64,000 nucleotides of DNA from Palsa-461 sp963768185 (GCA_963768185.1 CAVYGS010000001.1:558001-622000), one strand, 5' to 3'. Counted from the first letter of the stretch, positions 37,085 through 46,519 are shown. Program-made: numbers and translations. Notes: generated from the letters alone by a model not told the origin.

Positions 37085-39559
37085 TCAGCGAAGTACCGCC
37101 CCGAGCTGGCGCTCGGCCGCCTCGAGGCAAGCCGTTCGCCGGTCCCCGACCTCACGGTCCGTGAGCGTGCGGTCCAGCGCGCCGAACCTCAGGCGAAACG
37201 CCAGGCTACGTCGGCCCAATTCCACCCCCGGGCCTCGGTAGACGTCGAAAAGGGTAACCGACTCGAGCAGATCGCCTCCCGACGCCCGGAGCACATCGGC
37301 GACCTCGTCGACGGCGATCGCATCGTCGACCACGAGCGCGAGGTCGATGTCCGACGACGGGTACCGGCTCACCGGCCGGACCAACTCGTCGCGGCGGGCG
37401 ACCACGGCCCGGTCGACGAGGAGGTTGAGGTCGAGCTCGAGCCAGCCGAGACGGCCCTCAGCGACACCGAAGTCGGCGGCCACCGCCGGATCGATCTCGC
37501 CGAGCGTGCCGACCTGGACCGCGCCCGCGAGCACTCGCGCCGATCTTGTTGGGTGCAGACCCGCCAGCGGCTCACCGCCCTCGGGCGGGCGGACCTTGAG
37601 CCCGGCGAGGCCGAGCTCGTTGGACACCGCCTCGAGCGCCGCCACCGCGACCCGGGCGTCATCGCCGTCCGCCCCAAACAGCACCGAGACGAGCTCGCGC
37701 TCGGTCGGAAGGAACGCCTCGTGCTCGCCACCGGATCCGGCACGCTCCCCCGGGCCACGGCCGGGTGTCGGCTCCGAGAACACGATGCCCACCTCGAACA
37801 GCCGGACGGATCCCTGGCGACGGTCCCGGTTGTGGGCGAGTGCCCGCAGCAGGCCGGCCATCTGGGTCCTGCGCAGCCACCCCTGGTCCGACGCCATCGG
37901 GTTCGTGATCGCGATCGGTGCGTCGCCAACGCCCACCCGGGCGTCGTTCCCCTCGTCGACCAGCGACGGCGTCCAGGCTTCCATCGCGCCGAGACCGACG
38001 AGCACCTCTTTCACCCGCCGGCGCTCGCGCTGGAGCTCGGTCAACCCGCCGGGTGCGGTCCACGTCGGCTGGCGCCGCGCGATGCGCGCGTAGCCGTAGG
38101 TGCGGGCCACCTCCTCGGCCAGGTCCGCGACCCCATGGGGAGCCGGTCGCACATCGGGGCGGTTGGAGGGGACGGTGACCATCAACGCCCCGGCGCCGTC
38201 CAGCGCGGTGGCGAAGCCGATCGGGCCGAGCAGCCCCGCGATGTCGTCGGTGTCAAGCTCGGTGCCGAGCAGCCCGTTGACCGCGTCGGTGTGCAACGAG
38301 ATCGTGATCCGCTCGGGCAGTGCGCCCCGCACGTCCAGGGTGCCCCGTGCCACGACGGCGCTGGGCGAGCTCCGCGCGACCAGCTCGCAGAAGCGGTCGG
38401 TCGCGCGGTCGATGCCGAGGGGGTCACAGCCCCGTTCGAAGCGGGCCGACGCCTCGGTCCGGAGCCTCTGGCTCTTCGAGGTCCGGGCGATCCCCATCGG
38501 CTCGAAGTAGGCGGCCTCGAGCAGCACGCAGGTCGTGGCCTCCGAGATCTCCGAGGACGCGCCGCCGAAGATCCCGCCGATGCCGACCGGGTGGTCCGCC
38601 ACATCGCAGATCAGGCAGTCCTCGCCGGTCTCCCCGAGTCCCCGCCCGGGGAGCCCCAGCGTGCGCGCCACCCCGTCCAGCGTCGTGACCACTTCGCCGG
38701 GCCGGGCCCGACGCACGAGGAGCCCCGGCGCGCCGAGCCGGTCGAGGTCGTAGGGATGGGTGGGCTGACCCAGTTCGAGCATCACGTAGTTCGACGCGTC
38801 CACGACGTTGTTGATCGGGCGCATCCCGGCCAGGGTGAGCCGGCGCACGACCAGCGCCGGCGACGGACCGACGACCACCGACTCGAGGACCCGCACGGTG
38901 AGACGGGGGCACATCTCGGGCGCCTCGACCACCGCGCTGGCCAGGGTCTCGACCGGGGGCCCCGACGTCGACACCTCGGGCTCGGGAAGCGCGAACGGCA
39001 CACCGAGCCGCGCCGCGAGGTCGCGCGCGACGCCGGCCATGCACCACGCGTCCGGGCGGTTGCCCTCGACGGTGATGTCGAAGACGACGTCGGGCTCGAT
39101 GCCGAGCGCCTCGACGATCGGCACGCCGGCCTCCACGCCCTCGACCCCGGTGAGCACCAACAGCCCCGCGCCGTCTTGGGACAGACCCAGCTCGCGGCCC
39201 GAGCACAGCATGCCGTTGGAGGTGACGCCGCGGATCTTGCGCTGTCCGATCGGCGTGCCGTCGGGCAGCACGGTGCCGACCTTGGCCAGCGGCACGAAGT
39301 CACCCTCGCCGAAGTTGAACGCGCCGCAGACGATCTCGAGGGGGTCCCCACCGGCCTCCACGACGACCCGCCGGATCCGATCGGCCCCCTGGATGGCCGC
39401 CACCTCGAGGACCTTGGCCACGACGATGTCGGACAGCCCCTCCCCCACCCGCTCCACACCCTCGACCATGAGGCCGAGGTCGTCCAGGGACGCGACAAGG
39501 TCGTCGACGTCACCGTCGATGGGTGCGAACTCCTTGAGCCATGACAACGGGGCGCGCAG
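37085..39559 (-). CDS. pheT: Phenylalanyl-tRNA synthetase beta subunit
   Basis: About 824 residues. Contains the N-terminal tRNA-binding OB domain (about 40-150, VCGAFNFGEGDFVPLAKVGT), the B3/B4 editing region (about 210-380), B5 domain, synthetase-like core and C-terminal anticodon-binding FDX-ACB domain (about 725-820, VSRYPSSDIDLALVVDDA). The conserved family start M-x-x-P-L-S-W-L-K is encoded from a CTG at 39559 (CTG CGC GCC CCG TTG TCA TGG) with GAGGAG five bases upstream. The first standard codon, TTG 39547, would cut off this conserved stretch and is 16 bases from the ribosome-binding site, so I prefer CTG. It follows pheS by nine bases. Confidence 0.93.
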   Translation of the reverse strand: MRAPLSWLKEFAPIDGDVDDLVASLDDLGLMVEGVERVGEGLSDIVVAKVLEVAAIQGADRIRRVVVEAGGDPLEIVCGAFNFGEGDFVPLAKVGTVLPDGTPIGQRKIRGVTSNGMLCSGRELGLSQDGAGLLVLTGVEGVEAGVPIVEALGIEPDVVFDITVEGNRPDAWCMAGVARDLAARLGVPFALPEPEVSTSGPPVETLASAVVEAPEMCPRLTVRVLESVVVGPSPALVVRRLTLAGMRPINNVVDASNYVMLELGQPTHPYDLDRLGAPGLLVRRARPGEVVTTLDGVARTLGLPGRGLGETGEDCLICDVADHPVGIGGIFGGASSEISEATTCVLLEAAYFEPMGIARTSKSQRLRTEASARFERGCDPLGIDRATDRFCELVARSSPSAVVARGTLDVRGALPERITISLHTDAVNGLLGTELDTDDIAGLLGPIGFATALDGAGALMVTVPSNRPDVRPAPHGVADLAEEVARTYGYARIARRQPTWTAPGGLTELQRERRRVKEVLVGLGAMEAWTPSLVDEGNDARVGVGDAPIAITNPMASDQGWLRRTQMAGLLRALAHNRDRRQGSVRLFEVGIVFSEPTPGRGPGERAGSGGEHEAFLPTERELVSVLFGADGDDARVAVAALEAVSNELGLAGLKVRPPEGGEPLAGLHPTRSARVLAGAVQVGTLGEIDPAVAADFGVAEGRLGWLELDLNLLVDRAVVARRDELVRPVSRYPSSDIDLALVVDDAIAVDEVADVLRASGGDLLESVTLFDVYRGPGVELGRRSLAFRLRFGALDRTLTDREVGDRRTACLEAAERQLGAVLR

Positions 39560-39568
39560 AACCGCTCC

Positions 39569-40639
39569 TCAGAACTGGCGCAAGAAGCGCAGGTCGTTCT
39601 CGACCAACGCGCGCATGTCAGGGATCTGGTGGCGCATCTGCGCGCAGCGGTCGATCCCGAACCCGAACGCGAAGCCAGACCACATCTCGGGGTCGATGCC
39701 ACAGGCCACGAAGACCGCCGGGTCGATCATGCCGCTCCCACCGAGCTCGACCCAGCCGGTGTTCGAGCAGGTGCGACAACCCTTGCCGAGACAGATGGTG
39801 CAGGTGATGTCGTACTCGGCCGAGGGTTCCGTGAACGGAAAGTACGACGGACGCAGCCGCGAGTGCACGTCGGGCCCGAAATAGGCCGTGGTGAACGTCT
39901 CGATCGTCCCGGCGAGATCGCCGAAGGTGATCCCGCGGTCCACGACGAGCCCCTCCACCTGGTGGAAGACCGGCAGGTGCCTGGCATCCGCGGTGTCGCG
40001 CCTGTAACAGCGCCCCGGCACGACCGCGTGGATCGGGAGCGTCCCCGCCGAGACGGCCTTCTCCATGAGCCGGATCTGGACGGGCGAGGTGTGGGTCCGC
40101 AACACGATCGTCTCGGGCTCGCCCAGGTCCAGGTAGAAGCTGTCGTACATGCCGCGCGCCGGATGCGAAGGCGGCATGTTCAGGGCCTCGAAGTTGTACC
40201 AGTCGGTTTCGGCCTCGGGACCCTCGGCCACCTCGAACCCCATGGCGACGAAGACGTCCTCCAAGGCGTCGCGGGTCTGGGTGACCAGGTTCTTCTTGCC
40301 CCGGGCGATCGGGGAACGCAGGTCGGCGACGACCACCTCGGTCAGGTCCAGGCGGTCCGCCTCGAGCGCGGCGGCCCGCTCCCCCGCCGCCAACTCACGG
40401 CGGCGCTCGGCGACGATGGCCACCAACCGGACCCGCAGCTCGTGGAGCTCCTGGCCAACCCGCCGGCGAGCCTCCTCATCCAGCCCGCCCAAGCTCCGGT
40501 GCGCGCCGGTGAGCGCCGAGCGCTTCCCCAAGACGGCAGTCTCGGCTTCGGCCAGCTCCACTGTGGTCGTCGCCGCCTCGATGGCGAGGACAGACTCGGC
40601 CTCGAGCGCGGCCAGATCCGGCTCGTCAGCTCGGGTCAC
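39569..40639 (-). CDS. pheS: Phenylalanyl-tRNA synthetase alpha subunit
   Basis: 356 residues from GTG 40639. The N-terminal coiled coil (about 1-90) is followed by the class II catalytic core: GFEVAEGPEAETDWYNFEAL, HPARGMYDSFYL, motif 2 with VVPGRCYRRDTADARH, FHQVEGLVVDRG, and motif 3 GFAFGFGIDRCAQMRHQ. It pairs with PheT to charge tRNA-Phe. No T-box or leader peptide attenuator is apparent in the 189 bases upstream, which show no gene. Confidence 0.95.
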   Translation of the reverse strand: MTRADEPDLAALEAESVLAIEAATTTVELAEAETAVLGKRSALTGAHRSLGGLDEEARRRVGQELHELRVRLVAIVAERRRELAAGERAAALEADRLDLTEVVVADLRSPIARGKKNLVTQTRDALEDVFVAMGFEVAEGPEAETDWYNFEALNMPPSHPARGMYDSFYLDLGEPETIVLRTHTSPVQIRLMEKAVSAGTLPIHAVVPGRCYRRDTADARHLPVFHQVEGLVVDRGITFGDLAGTIETFTTAYFGPDVHSRLRPSYFPFTEPSAEYDITCTICLGKGCRTCSNTGWVELGGSGMIDPAVFVACGIDPEMWSGFAFGFGIDRCAQMRHQIPDMRALVENDLRFLRQF

Positions 40640-40828
40640 CGGCCCGAATCCCTCGTGAGGGCCCCAGTCATCCCGGGAATGCTAGGCGGATCGATCCCCG
40701 GTCCCGGAAGGCAAACGTCCTGTCGGCAACCGAACGAGTGGCGCTTCGCCGCACAAAGGCTGGACCCGGTGGGCGGTTCCTCCGGAGACCCCACCAGGGG
40801 CAGAGAGGGTTCCCCGGGCGAAGCTCAG

Positions 40829-41968
40829 TCAGCGGACCGAGCGAAAGAACGATCGGACCTGCTCGGTGAAGATCGCCGGTTGCTCGAAGGCGGCGAAATG
40901 GCCGCCCTTCTCCGGCTCGTCCCACCATCGAAGATCCGAGAAGTCCTTCTCCGCCCACCGCCGTGATGGTCGGATGATCTCCCGGGGGAAGATCGAACAT
41001 CCCGCCGGGACGGTGACCGGGTCGCGCGCGCCCGTCGTGAAACTCTCCCAATAGAGACGGGCCGACGAGGCACCGGCTCCCGGGAGCCAGTACATCATGA
41101 CGTTGTCGAGCAGTTCGTCCCGGGTCAGGACATTGAGCGGGTCGCCGTCGCTGTCGGTCCAGGACCAGAACTTCTCCACGATCCAGGCGCACTGGGCGGC
41201 CGGCGAGTCGACCAGGCCGTAGCCGACCGTCTGCGGGCGGGTGGACTGCTCGCGGGCGTACCCAGAATCCTGCTGGGCGTAGTGGCCCATCGACTCCAGC
41301 GCGCTCCGTTCTCTGTCTGTGAGATCGTCCATCGTCTCGGGGTCGGGGGTGACCACGACCATGTTGAGATGGATCCCGACGACGTGGGAAGGGTGGCGTT
41401 GGGCCAGGTGTCGAGTGACGCCGGCGCCCCAGTCGCCACCCTGTGCGCCGTAGCGCTCGTAGCCGAGGCGGCCCATCAGCGTCGCCCAGGCGTCGGCGAT
41501 CCGCTCAACTCCCCAACCCGGTTGCGACGGCTTGTCGCTCCATCCGTAGCCGGGCATCGACGGGCACACCACGTGGAAGGCATCGGCCGCATCGCCACCG
41601 TAGGCAACGGGGTCGGCAAGGGGACCGATCACCTTCAAGAACTCGACGATGGACCCCGGCCACCCGTGAGTCAGGACAATTGGAAGTGCTTGGGGGTGGG
41701 GCGAGCGCAAGTGGACAAAGTGAATGCCGAGCCCGTCGATCTCCGTGCGGAACTGCGGAAATGAGTTGAGGTAGGCCTCACGCGCCCGCCAGTCGTAGTC
41801 GTTGGCCCAATATCGGCACAGATCCTGCAGGTAGGACAGCGGCATGCCCTGGGACCAGTCACCGACGGTCTCTCGCTCCGGCCATCGGGTGCGGGCCAGC
41901 CGATCGGAGAGATCCTCCAAGTCGCTGTCGGGGATCTCGATGCGAAACGGTGTCGCTTGCTCAGACAC
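40829..41968 (-). CDS. Epoxide hydrolase (EHN-type alpha/beta hydrolase)
   Basis: 379 residues. The N-terminal EHN segment (IPDSDLEDLSDRLARTRWPE, with WPE and later YWANDYDWR) is typical of microsomal-type epoxide hydrolases. The alpha/beta core has the oxyanion motif LTHGWPGSIVEFLKVIGPL, the nucleophile Asp in AQGGDWGAGVTRHLA and the catalytic His in EKGGHFAAFEQP; the tyrosines near YWLPGAGASSARLYWES may activate the epoxide. It would hydrolyse an epoxide to a diol. It stands alone on the minus strand, divergent from the LLM-SnoaL-SDR set with a 150-base gap, and may belong to the same catabolic function. Confidence 0.9.
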   Translation of the reverse strand: MSEQATPFRIEIPDSDLEDLSDRLARTRWPERETVGDWSQGMPLSYLQDLCRYWANDYDWRAREAYLNSFPQFRTEIDGLGIHFVHLRSPHPQALPIVLTHGWPGSIVEFLKVIGPLADPVAYGGDAADAFHVVCPSMPGYGWSDKPSQPGWGVERIADAWATLMGRLGYERYGAQGGDWGAGVTRHLAQRHPSHVVGIHLNMVVVTPDPETMDDLTDRERSALESMGHYAQQDSGYAREQSTRPQTVGYGLVDSPAAQCAWIVEKFWSWTDSDGDPLNVLTRDELLDNVMMYWLPGAGASSARLYWESFTTGARDPVTVPAGCSIFPREIIRPSRRWAEKDFSDLRWWDEPEKGGHFAAFEQPAIFTEQVRSFFRSVR

Positions 41969-42118
41969 GCGTTGGACGCTAGACGGTGACCGGCCCGGGC
42001 TTCACGGCGAAGAAGTCTGCGGGGTGGCCGCGTCCCGTCGGACATATCTTGAGAGCGCCAGACGAAGGGATGACAAGAAGCCAATGACGCTGAGTCGGAT
42101 ACCTAAAAGACCGTAGCG

Positions 42119-42997
42119 GTGACCAAATTTGGCCTTCTCACCCCGGTGCTCTCCCTGGTGCCCGGGGGCCATGCCGAGTGGGAGGAGGGCGGCACGATCG
42201 ACGACGTGTGTCGGATTGCCGAGGCGGCCGACCGGCTCGGCTACGACTACCTGACCTGCAGCGAACACATCGCGATCCCGATCGACGGCATGGACCTCCC
42301 AGGGCCGCGCTACTGGGAGCCGCTGGCGACATTCGGCTACCTCGCGGGCCGCACGACCCGCATCCGACTCACGACCTCGGTCCTGGTGCTCGCCTACCAC
42401 CACCCCCTCGAGATCGCCAAGCGGTATGGCACGCTCGACCGCATCTGTGGCGGCCGGCTCATCCTCGGCCTTGGGGTCGGCTACTTGGAGCAGGAGTTTC
42501 AATTGCTCGGGGTGCCGTTCGACGATCGCGGGGCGCGCGCTGATGACGCAATCAGCGCCTTGAGAGCCTCGTTCGGTCGTCCGATGCCGACCTACGACGG
42601 CGCTTACTACCGTTTTGAGAGGATGGTCGTGGATCCGTGCGGCATTCAGCAGGACGTGCCGATCTGGATCGGGGGCCGCAGCCCCCGGTCATTGCGACGC
42701 GCCGTGGAGCTGGGTGACGGGTGGTGCCCGTTCGCGGTGTCCGCCCGTCGGGCGGCCGAGTGGCTGGCCAAGGCGGCCGACTCGGAGGCCTGGCAACGGC
42801 GCGACCGACCGCTCGACGTCATCCTCAGCACGAGGCAGCCCGTCGATCCTTCGGGTGCGCCCGAGGCAACCGTGGCCTCTGTCGACGAGTTGCTGCAGGC
42901 TGGCGTCACGACGGTGTCACTCAGATTTGTCCATCACTCCCTGGATCACTATCTCGAGCAACTCGAAGCCATGAAGGAGGTGGCGGCCACTCGATGA
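42119..42997 (+). CDS. LLM-class (luciferase-like) F420-dependent oxidoreductase
   Basis: 292 residues from GTG 42119. The TIM-barrel luciferase-like fold is indicated by KFGLLTPVLSLVPGG, YDYLTCSEHIAIP, TRIRLTTSVLVLAYHHPLEI, LILGLGVGYLEQEF and VPIWIGGRSPRSLRRAVELG. In actinobacteria proteins of this length usually use cofactor F420 rather than FMN; that choice is inferred. The substrate is unknown. It is followed after 34 bases by a SnoaL-like gene and an SDR gene on the same strand, an arrangement seen in steroid or aromatic catabolic clusters. Confidence 0.88.
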   Translation: MTKFGLLTPVLSLVPGGHAEWEEGGTIDDVCRIAEAADRLGYDYLTCSEHIAIPIDGMDLPGPRYWEPLATFGYLAGRTTRIRLTTSVLVLAYHHPLEIAKRYGTLDRICGGRLILGLGVGYLEQEFQLLGVPFDDRGARADDAISALRASFGRPMPTYDGAYYRFERMVVDPCGIQQDVPIWIGGRSPRSLRRAVELGDGWCPFAVSARRAAEWLAKAADSEAWQRRDRPLDVILSTRQPVDPSGAPEATVASVDELLQAGVTTVSLRFVHHSLDHYLEQLEAMKEVAATR

Positions 42998-43031
42998 GCA
43001 TGGGACCAACCGCAACGACCCGGAAGGCGAG

Positions 43032-43541
43032 ATGAACCTCCAACAACTCTCTGATCTCTACGAGATCCAACTGCTCAAGGCGCGCTACTTCCGCTACATG
43101 GACCTGAGAATGTGGGACGACTGGCGCGATCTCTTCACCGATGACCTCGAGCTCTACCTCGAGGACGCTGCGACACCGGGGGCCACCACACCGACCATCA
43201 AGGGTGCTGACGCGCTGGTCGCGTATCTCGCGGCGTCGGACCCCGGGAAGGTCACGGTGCATCAGGGCCACATGCCGGAGATCGAGTTCCTCGACGAGGA
43301 GACGGCAACCGGCATCTGGGCCATGTTCGACTGGGTCGACGATCCCGGGCGCGGCTTCGCATCTCAGGGCTACGGGCACTACCACGAGCGCTACGTCCGT
43401 TGCCCCGACGGGAAGTGGCGCATCTCCTCGGTGCGTCTCACCCGGCTGCGCACGAACGACGTGCCGCACCAACCCTCGGGTCATCAGGCGACCCTCGATC
43501 CCGCCACCCTGCGCGCGGTTGCCCACCTCCAACGCCCGTGA
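43032..43541 (+). CDS. SnoaL-like / nuclear transport factor 2 family protein
   Basis: 169 residues. The cone-shaped NTF2-like fold of the SnoaL_4 group is suggested by QLSDLYEIQLLKARYFRYMD, MWDDWRDLFTDDLELYLED, HQGHMPEIEFLDEETATGIW and GYGHYHERYVRCPDGKWRIS. Members include isomerases, hydrolases, dehydratases and small subunits of ring-hydroxylating enzymes, so no reaction is assigned. The start is an ATG at 43032; GGAAGGCGAG just upstream could be the ribosome-binding site. Its stop overlaps the GTG of the SDR gene (GTGA), indicating coupled expression. Confidence 0.85.
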   Translation: MNLQQLSDLYEIQLLKARYFRYMDLRMWDDWRDLFTDDLELYLEDAATPGATTPTIKGADALVAYLAASDPGKVTVHQGHMPEIEFLDEETATGIWAMFDWVDDPGRGFASQGYGHYHERYVRCPDGKWRISSVRLTRLRTNDVPHQPSGHQATLDPATLRAVAHLQRP

Positions 43542-44383
43542 CCACCGCGTCAGCCCGCCCGCTCGAGGGTCAGGTCAGTGTCATCACCGGGGCCGGAAGG
43601 GGAATCGGCAGGGCCATCGCCCTGGCCCTCGCTGACGCGGGGTCCTCGCTGGTCCTCGGGGCTCGCACGCTCGGCCAGCTCGAGGCGGTCGCAGCCGAGG
43701 TGAAGCAGCGGGGTGGCGAAGCGCTGGCGGTGCAACTCGACGTGGCCGATCCCCGGTCCGTGCGGCCATTCGTCGCCGCCGCGATGGACCGCTTCGGGCG
43801 TATCGATCTCTTGGTCAACAACGCCGGCAGCAACAACGGCGACGAAGACGGCGCCGTCGGCCCACTGTGGGAGATCAACCCCGATCGCTGGTGGGACGAC
43901 GTCAAGGTCAACCTGTACGGAACCTTCCTGTGCACACACCTCGTGCTCGGGCACATGGTCGCGGCAGGCCGGGGACGCATCGTCAACGTCGTGTCGACCG
44001 CTGCGATGATCCCCTGGCCCTTCGACTCCGCGTACGCCTGCTCCAAGGCGGCGGTCATACGCCTGACCGACTCGGTTGCCGAAGAGGCTCGCGACCGGGG
44101 CGTCTTCGTGTTCGCGCTCTCTCCAGGCTCCGTCGACACCGAACTCCGAGCTGGTGCGGTGGATTCACCAGCCGGCCGGACGTGGCTGACCCGGGTGAAC
44201 CCGAACCCTCAATGGGTCCCGGCCGAGCTCCCGGCTAACGCGGTGGTCTTTCTGGCCAGCGGCGAGGCAGATCGACTGAGTGGTCGTTTCCTCTCGGTCG
44301 ATTGGGACCTGCCGGAGCTTGCCCAGCGGGCCGCCGACATCGTTGAGCGCGACGTCCTCCAGCTCCGCTTCGCGCCCGACTGA
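43538..44383 (+). CDS. Short-chain dehydrogenase/reductase
   Basis: 281 residues from GTG 43538. Classical SDR: cofactor motif VITGAGRGIGRAIALALA, structural NNAG in LLVNNAGSNNGD, catalytic Ser-Tyr-Lys in VSTAAMIPWPFDSAYACSKA, and the PGSVDTELR turn. NAD(P)-dependent oxidation of an alcohol or reduction of a ketone is expected. It ends a three-gene run (LLM oxidoreductase, SnoaL-like, SDR), and converges with the SRPBCC gene. Confidence 0.92.
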   Translation: MTTASARPLEGQVSVITGAGRGIGRAIALALADAGSSLVLGARTLGQLEAVAAEVKQRGGEALAVQLDVADPRSVRPFVAAAMDRFGRIDLLVNNAGSNNGDEDGAVGPLWEINPDRWWDDVKVNLYGTFLCTHLVLGHMVAAGRGRIVNVVSTAAMIPWPFDSAYACSKAAVIRLTDSVAEEARDRGVFVFALSPGSVDTELRAGAVDSPAGRTWLTRVNPNPQWVPAELPANAVVFLASGEADRLSGRFLSVDWDLPELAQRAADIVERDVLQLRFAPD

Positions 44384-44450
44384 CCCTCGCGACACGACCT
44401 CGGGCTGAGGATGGTCCGCCTCCTAGACGGCCCGCCTCGGTGTTTCAGGG

Positions 44451-44918
44451 CTACGACTCAGCCACCTTCTTGAGGTTGGCGAGCGTTCTCTCGATACCAA
44501 CCTCCGTGCCCGCCTTCATGCTGGTGAGGACCTCGTCACCGAGGTCGCGGAGTCGATCGACCATACGGAGGATCGTCCAGGACTCCTCAACCTCGGTTCC
44601 TTCGTCGACTGGCCGAAACCGGTAGGCCCACTCCACGACGCCTTCCTCGCGTCCACCCGCCACCCAGACGAACGCTCGACCCGGTTCGGCGGTGACGATC
44701 TCGCATCGACGCTCCCAGGGATCGCGACCCTCCATCTCGTTGCGGCCGGTGAACCAGGCTCCCTCGCGGGGCGTCGCCCCTTCGTCCCACCACGCCGCCT
44801 TGCACACCGGGCTCAGCTCTCCGATCCGTGTCACGTCGGCGATGATCTCGTAGACGTGCTCCGGCGGTGCGTCGACAACGATCGTCCGAGTCACCTGGAG
44901 ATCCGATAATTCGACCAT
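44451..44918 (-). CDS. SRPBCC (polyketide cyclase / START-like) family protein
   Basis: 155 residues from ATG 44918 (a TTG precedes it directly). The helix-grip fold is suggested by VTRTIVVDAPPEHVYEIIAD, VTRIGELSPVCKAAWWDEG, WERRCEIVTAEPGRAFVWV and the C-terminal helix GTEVGIERTLANLKKVAES. Such proteins bind hydrophobic ligands; members include cyclases and many uncharacterised mycobacterial proteins. No partner gene is coupled to it. It converges with the SDR gene, 67 bases apart, where no clear terminator was found. Confidence 0.87.
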   Translation of the reverse strand: MVELSDLQVTRTIVVDAPPEHVYEIIADVTRIGELSPVCKAAWWDEGATPREGAWFTGRNEMEGRDPWERRCEIVTAEPGRAFVWVAGGREEGVVEWAYRFRPVDEGTEVEESWTILRMVDRLRDLGDEVLTSMKAGTEVGIERTLANLKKVAES

Positions 44919-44921
44919 CAA

Positions 44922-45233
44922 TTCACGCCCCTTTCGCCGCTCGCGGCAGGCGAATCCTAATGCCGCCGAAAACCTCTGGTCGGTGGCGGATCTTCGTCAT
45001 CGGCGAACTGAGCGGAACGTTTTCGCTCCAACGCTCAATCGATCGGGAGGCGATAGACCGAGATATGGGACCTCGACTTATCCGTGAATTCCGTGCCCAC
45101 CCAGTCGGCTTGCCGCGACTCGAGCGCGAATCCAGTGAGCTGGGGCCATGAGATCGAGTTCGGCCGGCCAGACGTAGCGAAATCGGGTGGTTGGAGATCG
45201 AAGGGCGTTGCCCTCCAGGTGGGCCGATCTGAT
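44922..45233. other. Intergenic stretch with possible gene remnant
   Basis: About 310 bases with no gene I can defend. On the minus strand an open frame ending at 45035 reads PPDFATSGRPNSISWPQLTG and DKSRSHISVYRLPID, which looks protein-like but lacks a start and is short; it may be the tail of a decayed gene. Base composition is less GC-rich than the neighbours. Confidence 0.35.
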
Positions 45234-46034
45234 TCACCCGGCCGCTCGCCGCTGTCGCATCGCCTCGAAGCACAGCACCGCGCACGCGACGCCGACGTTG
45301 AGCGACTCCGCCCGCCCGGCCATCGGGATGGCCAGGGTGGCGTCGAATTGACGGAGAAGCAGCTCGGGCAGCCCGGCGGCCTCGTTCCCGAGCACAAACG
45401 CGCTCGGCGCGGTGAGGTCCACGGTGGCGTAATCGCTGCCGCTGGCGTCGGTCCCGTAGACGGTGAGCCCGGCGTCGTGCAACCAGCGCAGAGTCGGGCC
45501 CACTTCGGGGGTCACCGCAACCGGCACGTGGAAGATTGAGCCCGCAGAGGACCGCACCGTCTTGGGGTTGAAGGGATCGACGGTGCCGCCGCAACAGACG
45601 ACAAGATCCACCCCGGCTGCATCGCAGGTTCGCAACAGCGTGCCGGCATTCCCCGGGTCGCGCACGTCCACACAGGCGACGGCGAGCGTCGGCGAGACGA
45701 CCTGCTCGAGCGCGACGTCGGTCATCGGGAAGATCGCGAACACCGGATGCGGCGTGACCGTGTCGGCGACGCGATGGGCCACCCCTCGGGCAAGCGTGAA
45801 AACCCGGCTCCCCCGTTCGAGGGTCGCGGTCACGACGCCCTCCACGTCGCGCTCACCACGGGCCTCGGCGGCCACGAACACGATCTCCGGGACCACGCCG
45901 GCCTCGAGGCCACAGCGCGAGACCTCGACGCCCTCGGCGACGAAGGCGCGCTCGGACCAACGGGTGGCGCGCTTTTGGAGCAACCTACGCAGGCGGCGGA
46001 CCCGCTGGTGCGCATAGGCGAGCTCCTCGGTCAG
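45234..46034 (-). CDS. TrmH/SpoU-family RNA methyltransferase
   Basis: About 266 residues. The SPOUT domain has motif 1 DVRDPGNAGTLLRTCDAAGV, motif 2 FVLGNEAAGLPELLL and motif 3 IPMAGRAESLNVGVACAVLC, for 2'-O-ribose methylation of rRNA or tRNA with S-adenosylmethionine. The N-terminal substrate-binding domain begins HQRVRRLRRLLQKRATRWSE, which lies upstream of the first standard codon (TTG 45983). The only in-frame candidate that keeps it is a CTG at 46034, overlapping the rplT stop (CTGA). An ATG after a good ribosome-binding site at 46015 is in the wrong frame. It follows rplT as in many actinobacteria. Confidence 0.85.
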   Translation of the reverse strand: MTEELAYAHQRVRRLRRLLQKRATRWSERAFVAEGVEVSRCGLEAGVVPEIVFVAAEARGERDVEGVVTATLERGSRVFTLARGVAHRVADTVTPHPVFAIFPMTDVALEQVVSPTLAVACVDVRDPGNAGTLLRTCDAAGVDLVVCCGGTVDPFNPKTVRSSAGSIFHVPVAVTPEVGPTLRWLHDAGLTVYGTDASGSDYATVDLTAPSAFVLGNEAAGLPELLLRQFDATLAIPMAGRAESLNVGVACAVLCFEAMRQRRAAG

Positions 46035-46411
46035 GAGGCGGCCTCCTTGGCCGGTGCCTCGATGTTGGCCGCCGCCACCGCGACCAGGGCGCCGAAGGCC
46101 TCGGCGTCGGTCACCGCGAGGTCGGCCAGGATCTTGCGGTCCACCTCGACCCCGGCTCGGTGCAGCCCCGAGATGAAGCGGCTGTAGCTCAGCCCGTTCT
46201 CCCGGGCCGCTGCGTTGATTCGCTGGATCCAGAGCTTGCGGAAATCACCCTTGCGGGCCCGGCGGTCGCGATATGCGTACTGCAGCGAGTGCAGCAGCTG
46301 CTCGTTGGCGGCCCGGTAGCTCCGGCTCTTGTTGCCGTAATAGCCCTTGGCCTGCTCGAGGACGGCGCGGTGGTGCTTGCGTCCGTGAACGGAGCGCTTC
46401 ACTCTGGCCAT
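46031..46411 (-). CDS. rplT: 50S ribosomal protein L20
   Basis: 126 residues from ATG 46411. MARVKRSVHGRKHHRAVLEQ, AKGYYGNKSRSYRAANEQLL and LWIQRINAAARENGLSYSRF are the canonical L20 sequence. L20 binds 23S rRNA early in 50S assembly. Third gene of infC-rpmI-rplT; a 108-base gap separates it from rpmI and contains a hairpin with an 8-bp stem (46490-46509) of unknown role. Confidence 0.97.
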   Translation of the reverse strand: MARVKRSVHGRKHHRAVLEQAKGYYGNKSRSYRAANEQLLHSLQYAYRDRRARKGDFRKLWIQRINAAARENGLSYSRFISGLHRAGVEVDRKILADLAVTDAEAFGALVAVAAANIEAPAKEAAS

Positions 46412-46489
46412 CGAGGGTCCTCCTTCGTGTGTGTCGTGCGGGGCTGGCGCGCGCCGCTCCCAGGGAGCGGGGCCACGCCGTCGGATCTC

Positions 46490-46509
46490 GACGCCGCGGA
46501 TGCGGCGTC
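46490..46509 (-). promoter_or_regulatory. Hairpin between rpmI and rplT
   Basis: GACGCCGC-GGAT-GCGGCGTC forms an 8-bp stem with a four-base loop in the rpmI-rplT gap. It could set the L35/L20 ratio or mark an mRNA processing site; there is no U tract. Confidence 0.35.
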
Positions 46510-46519
46510 TGGCGGTGTC

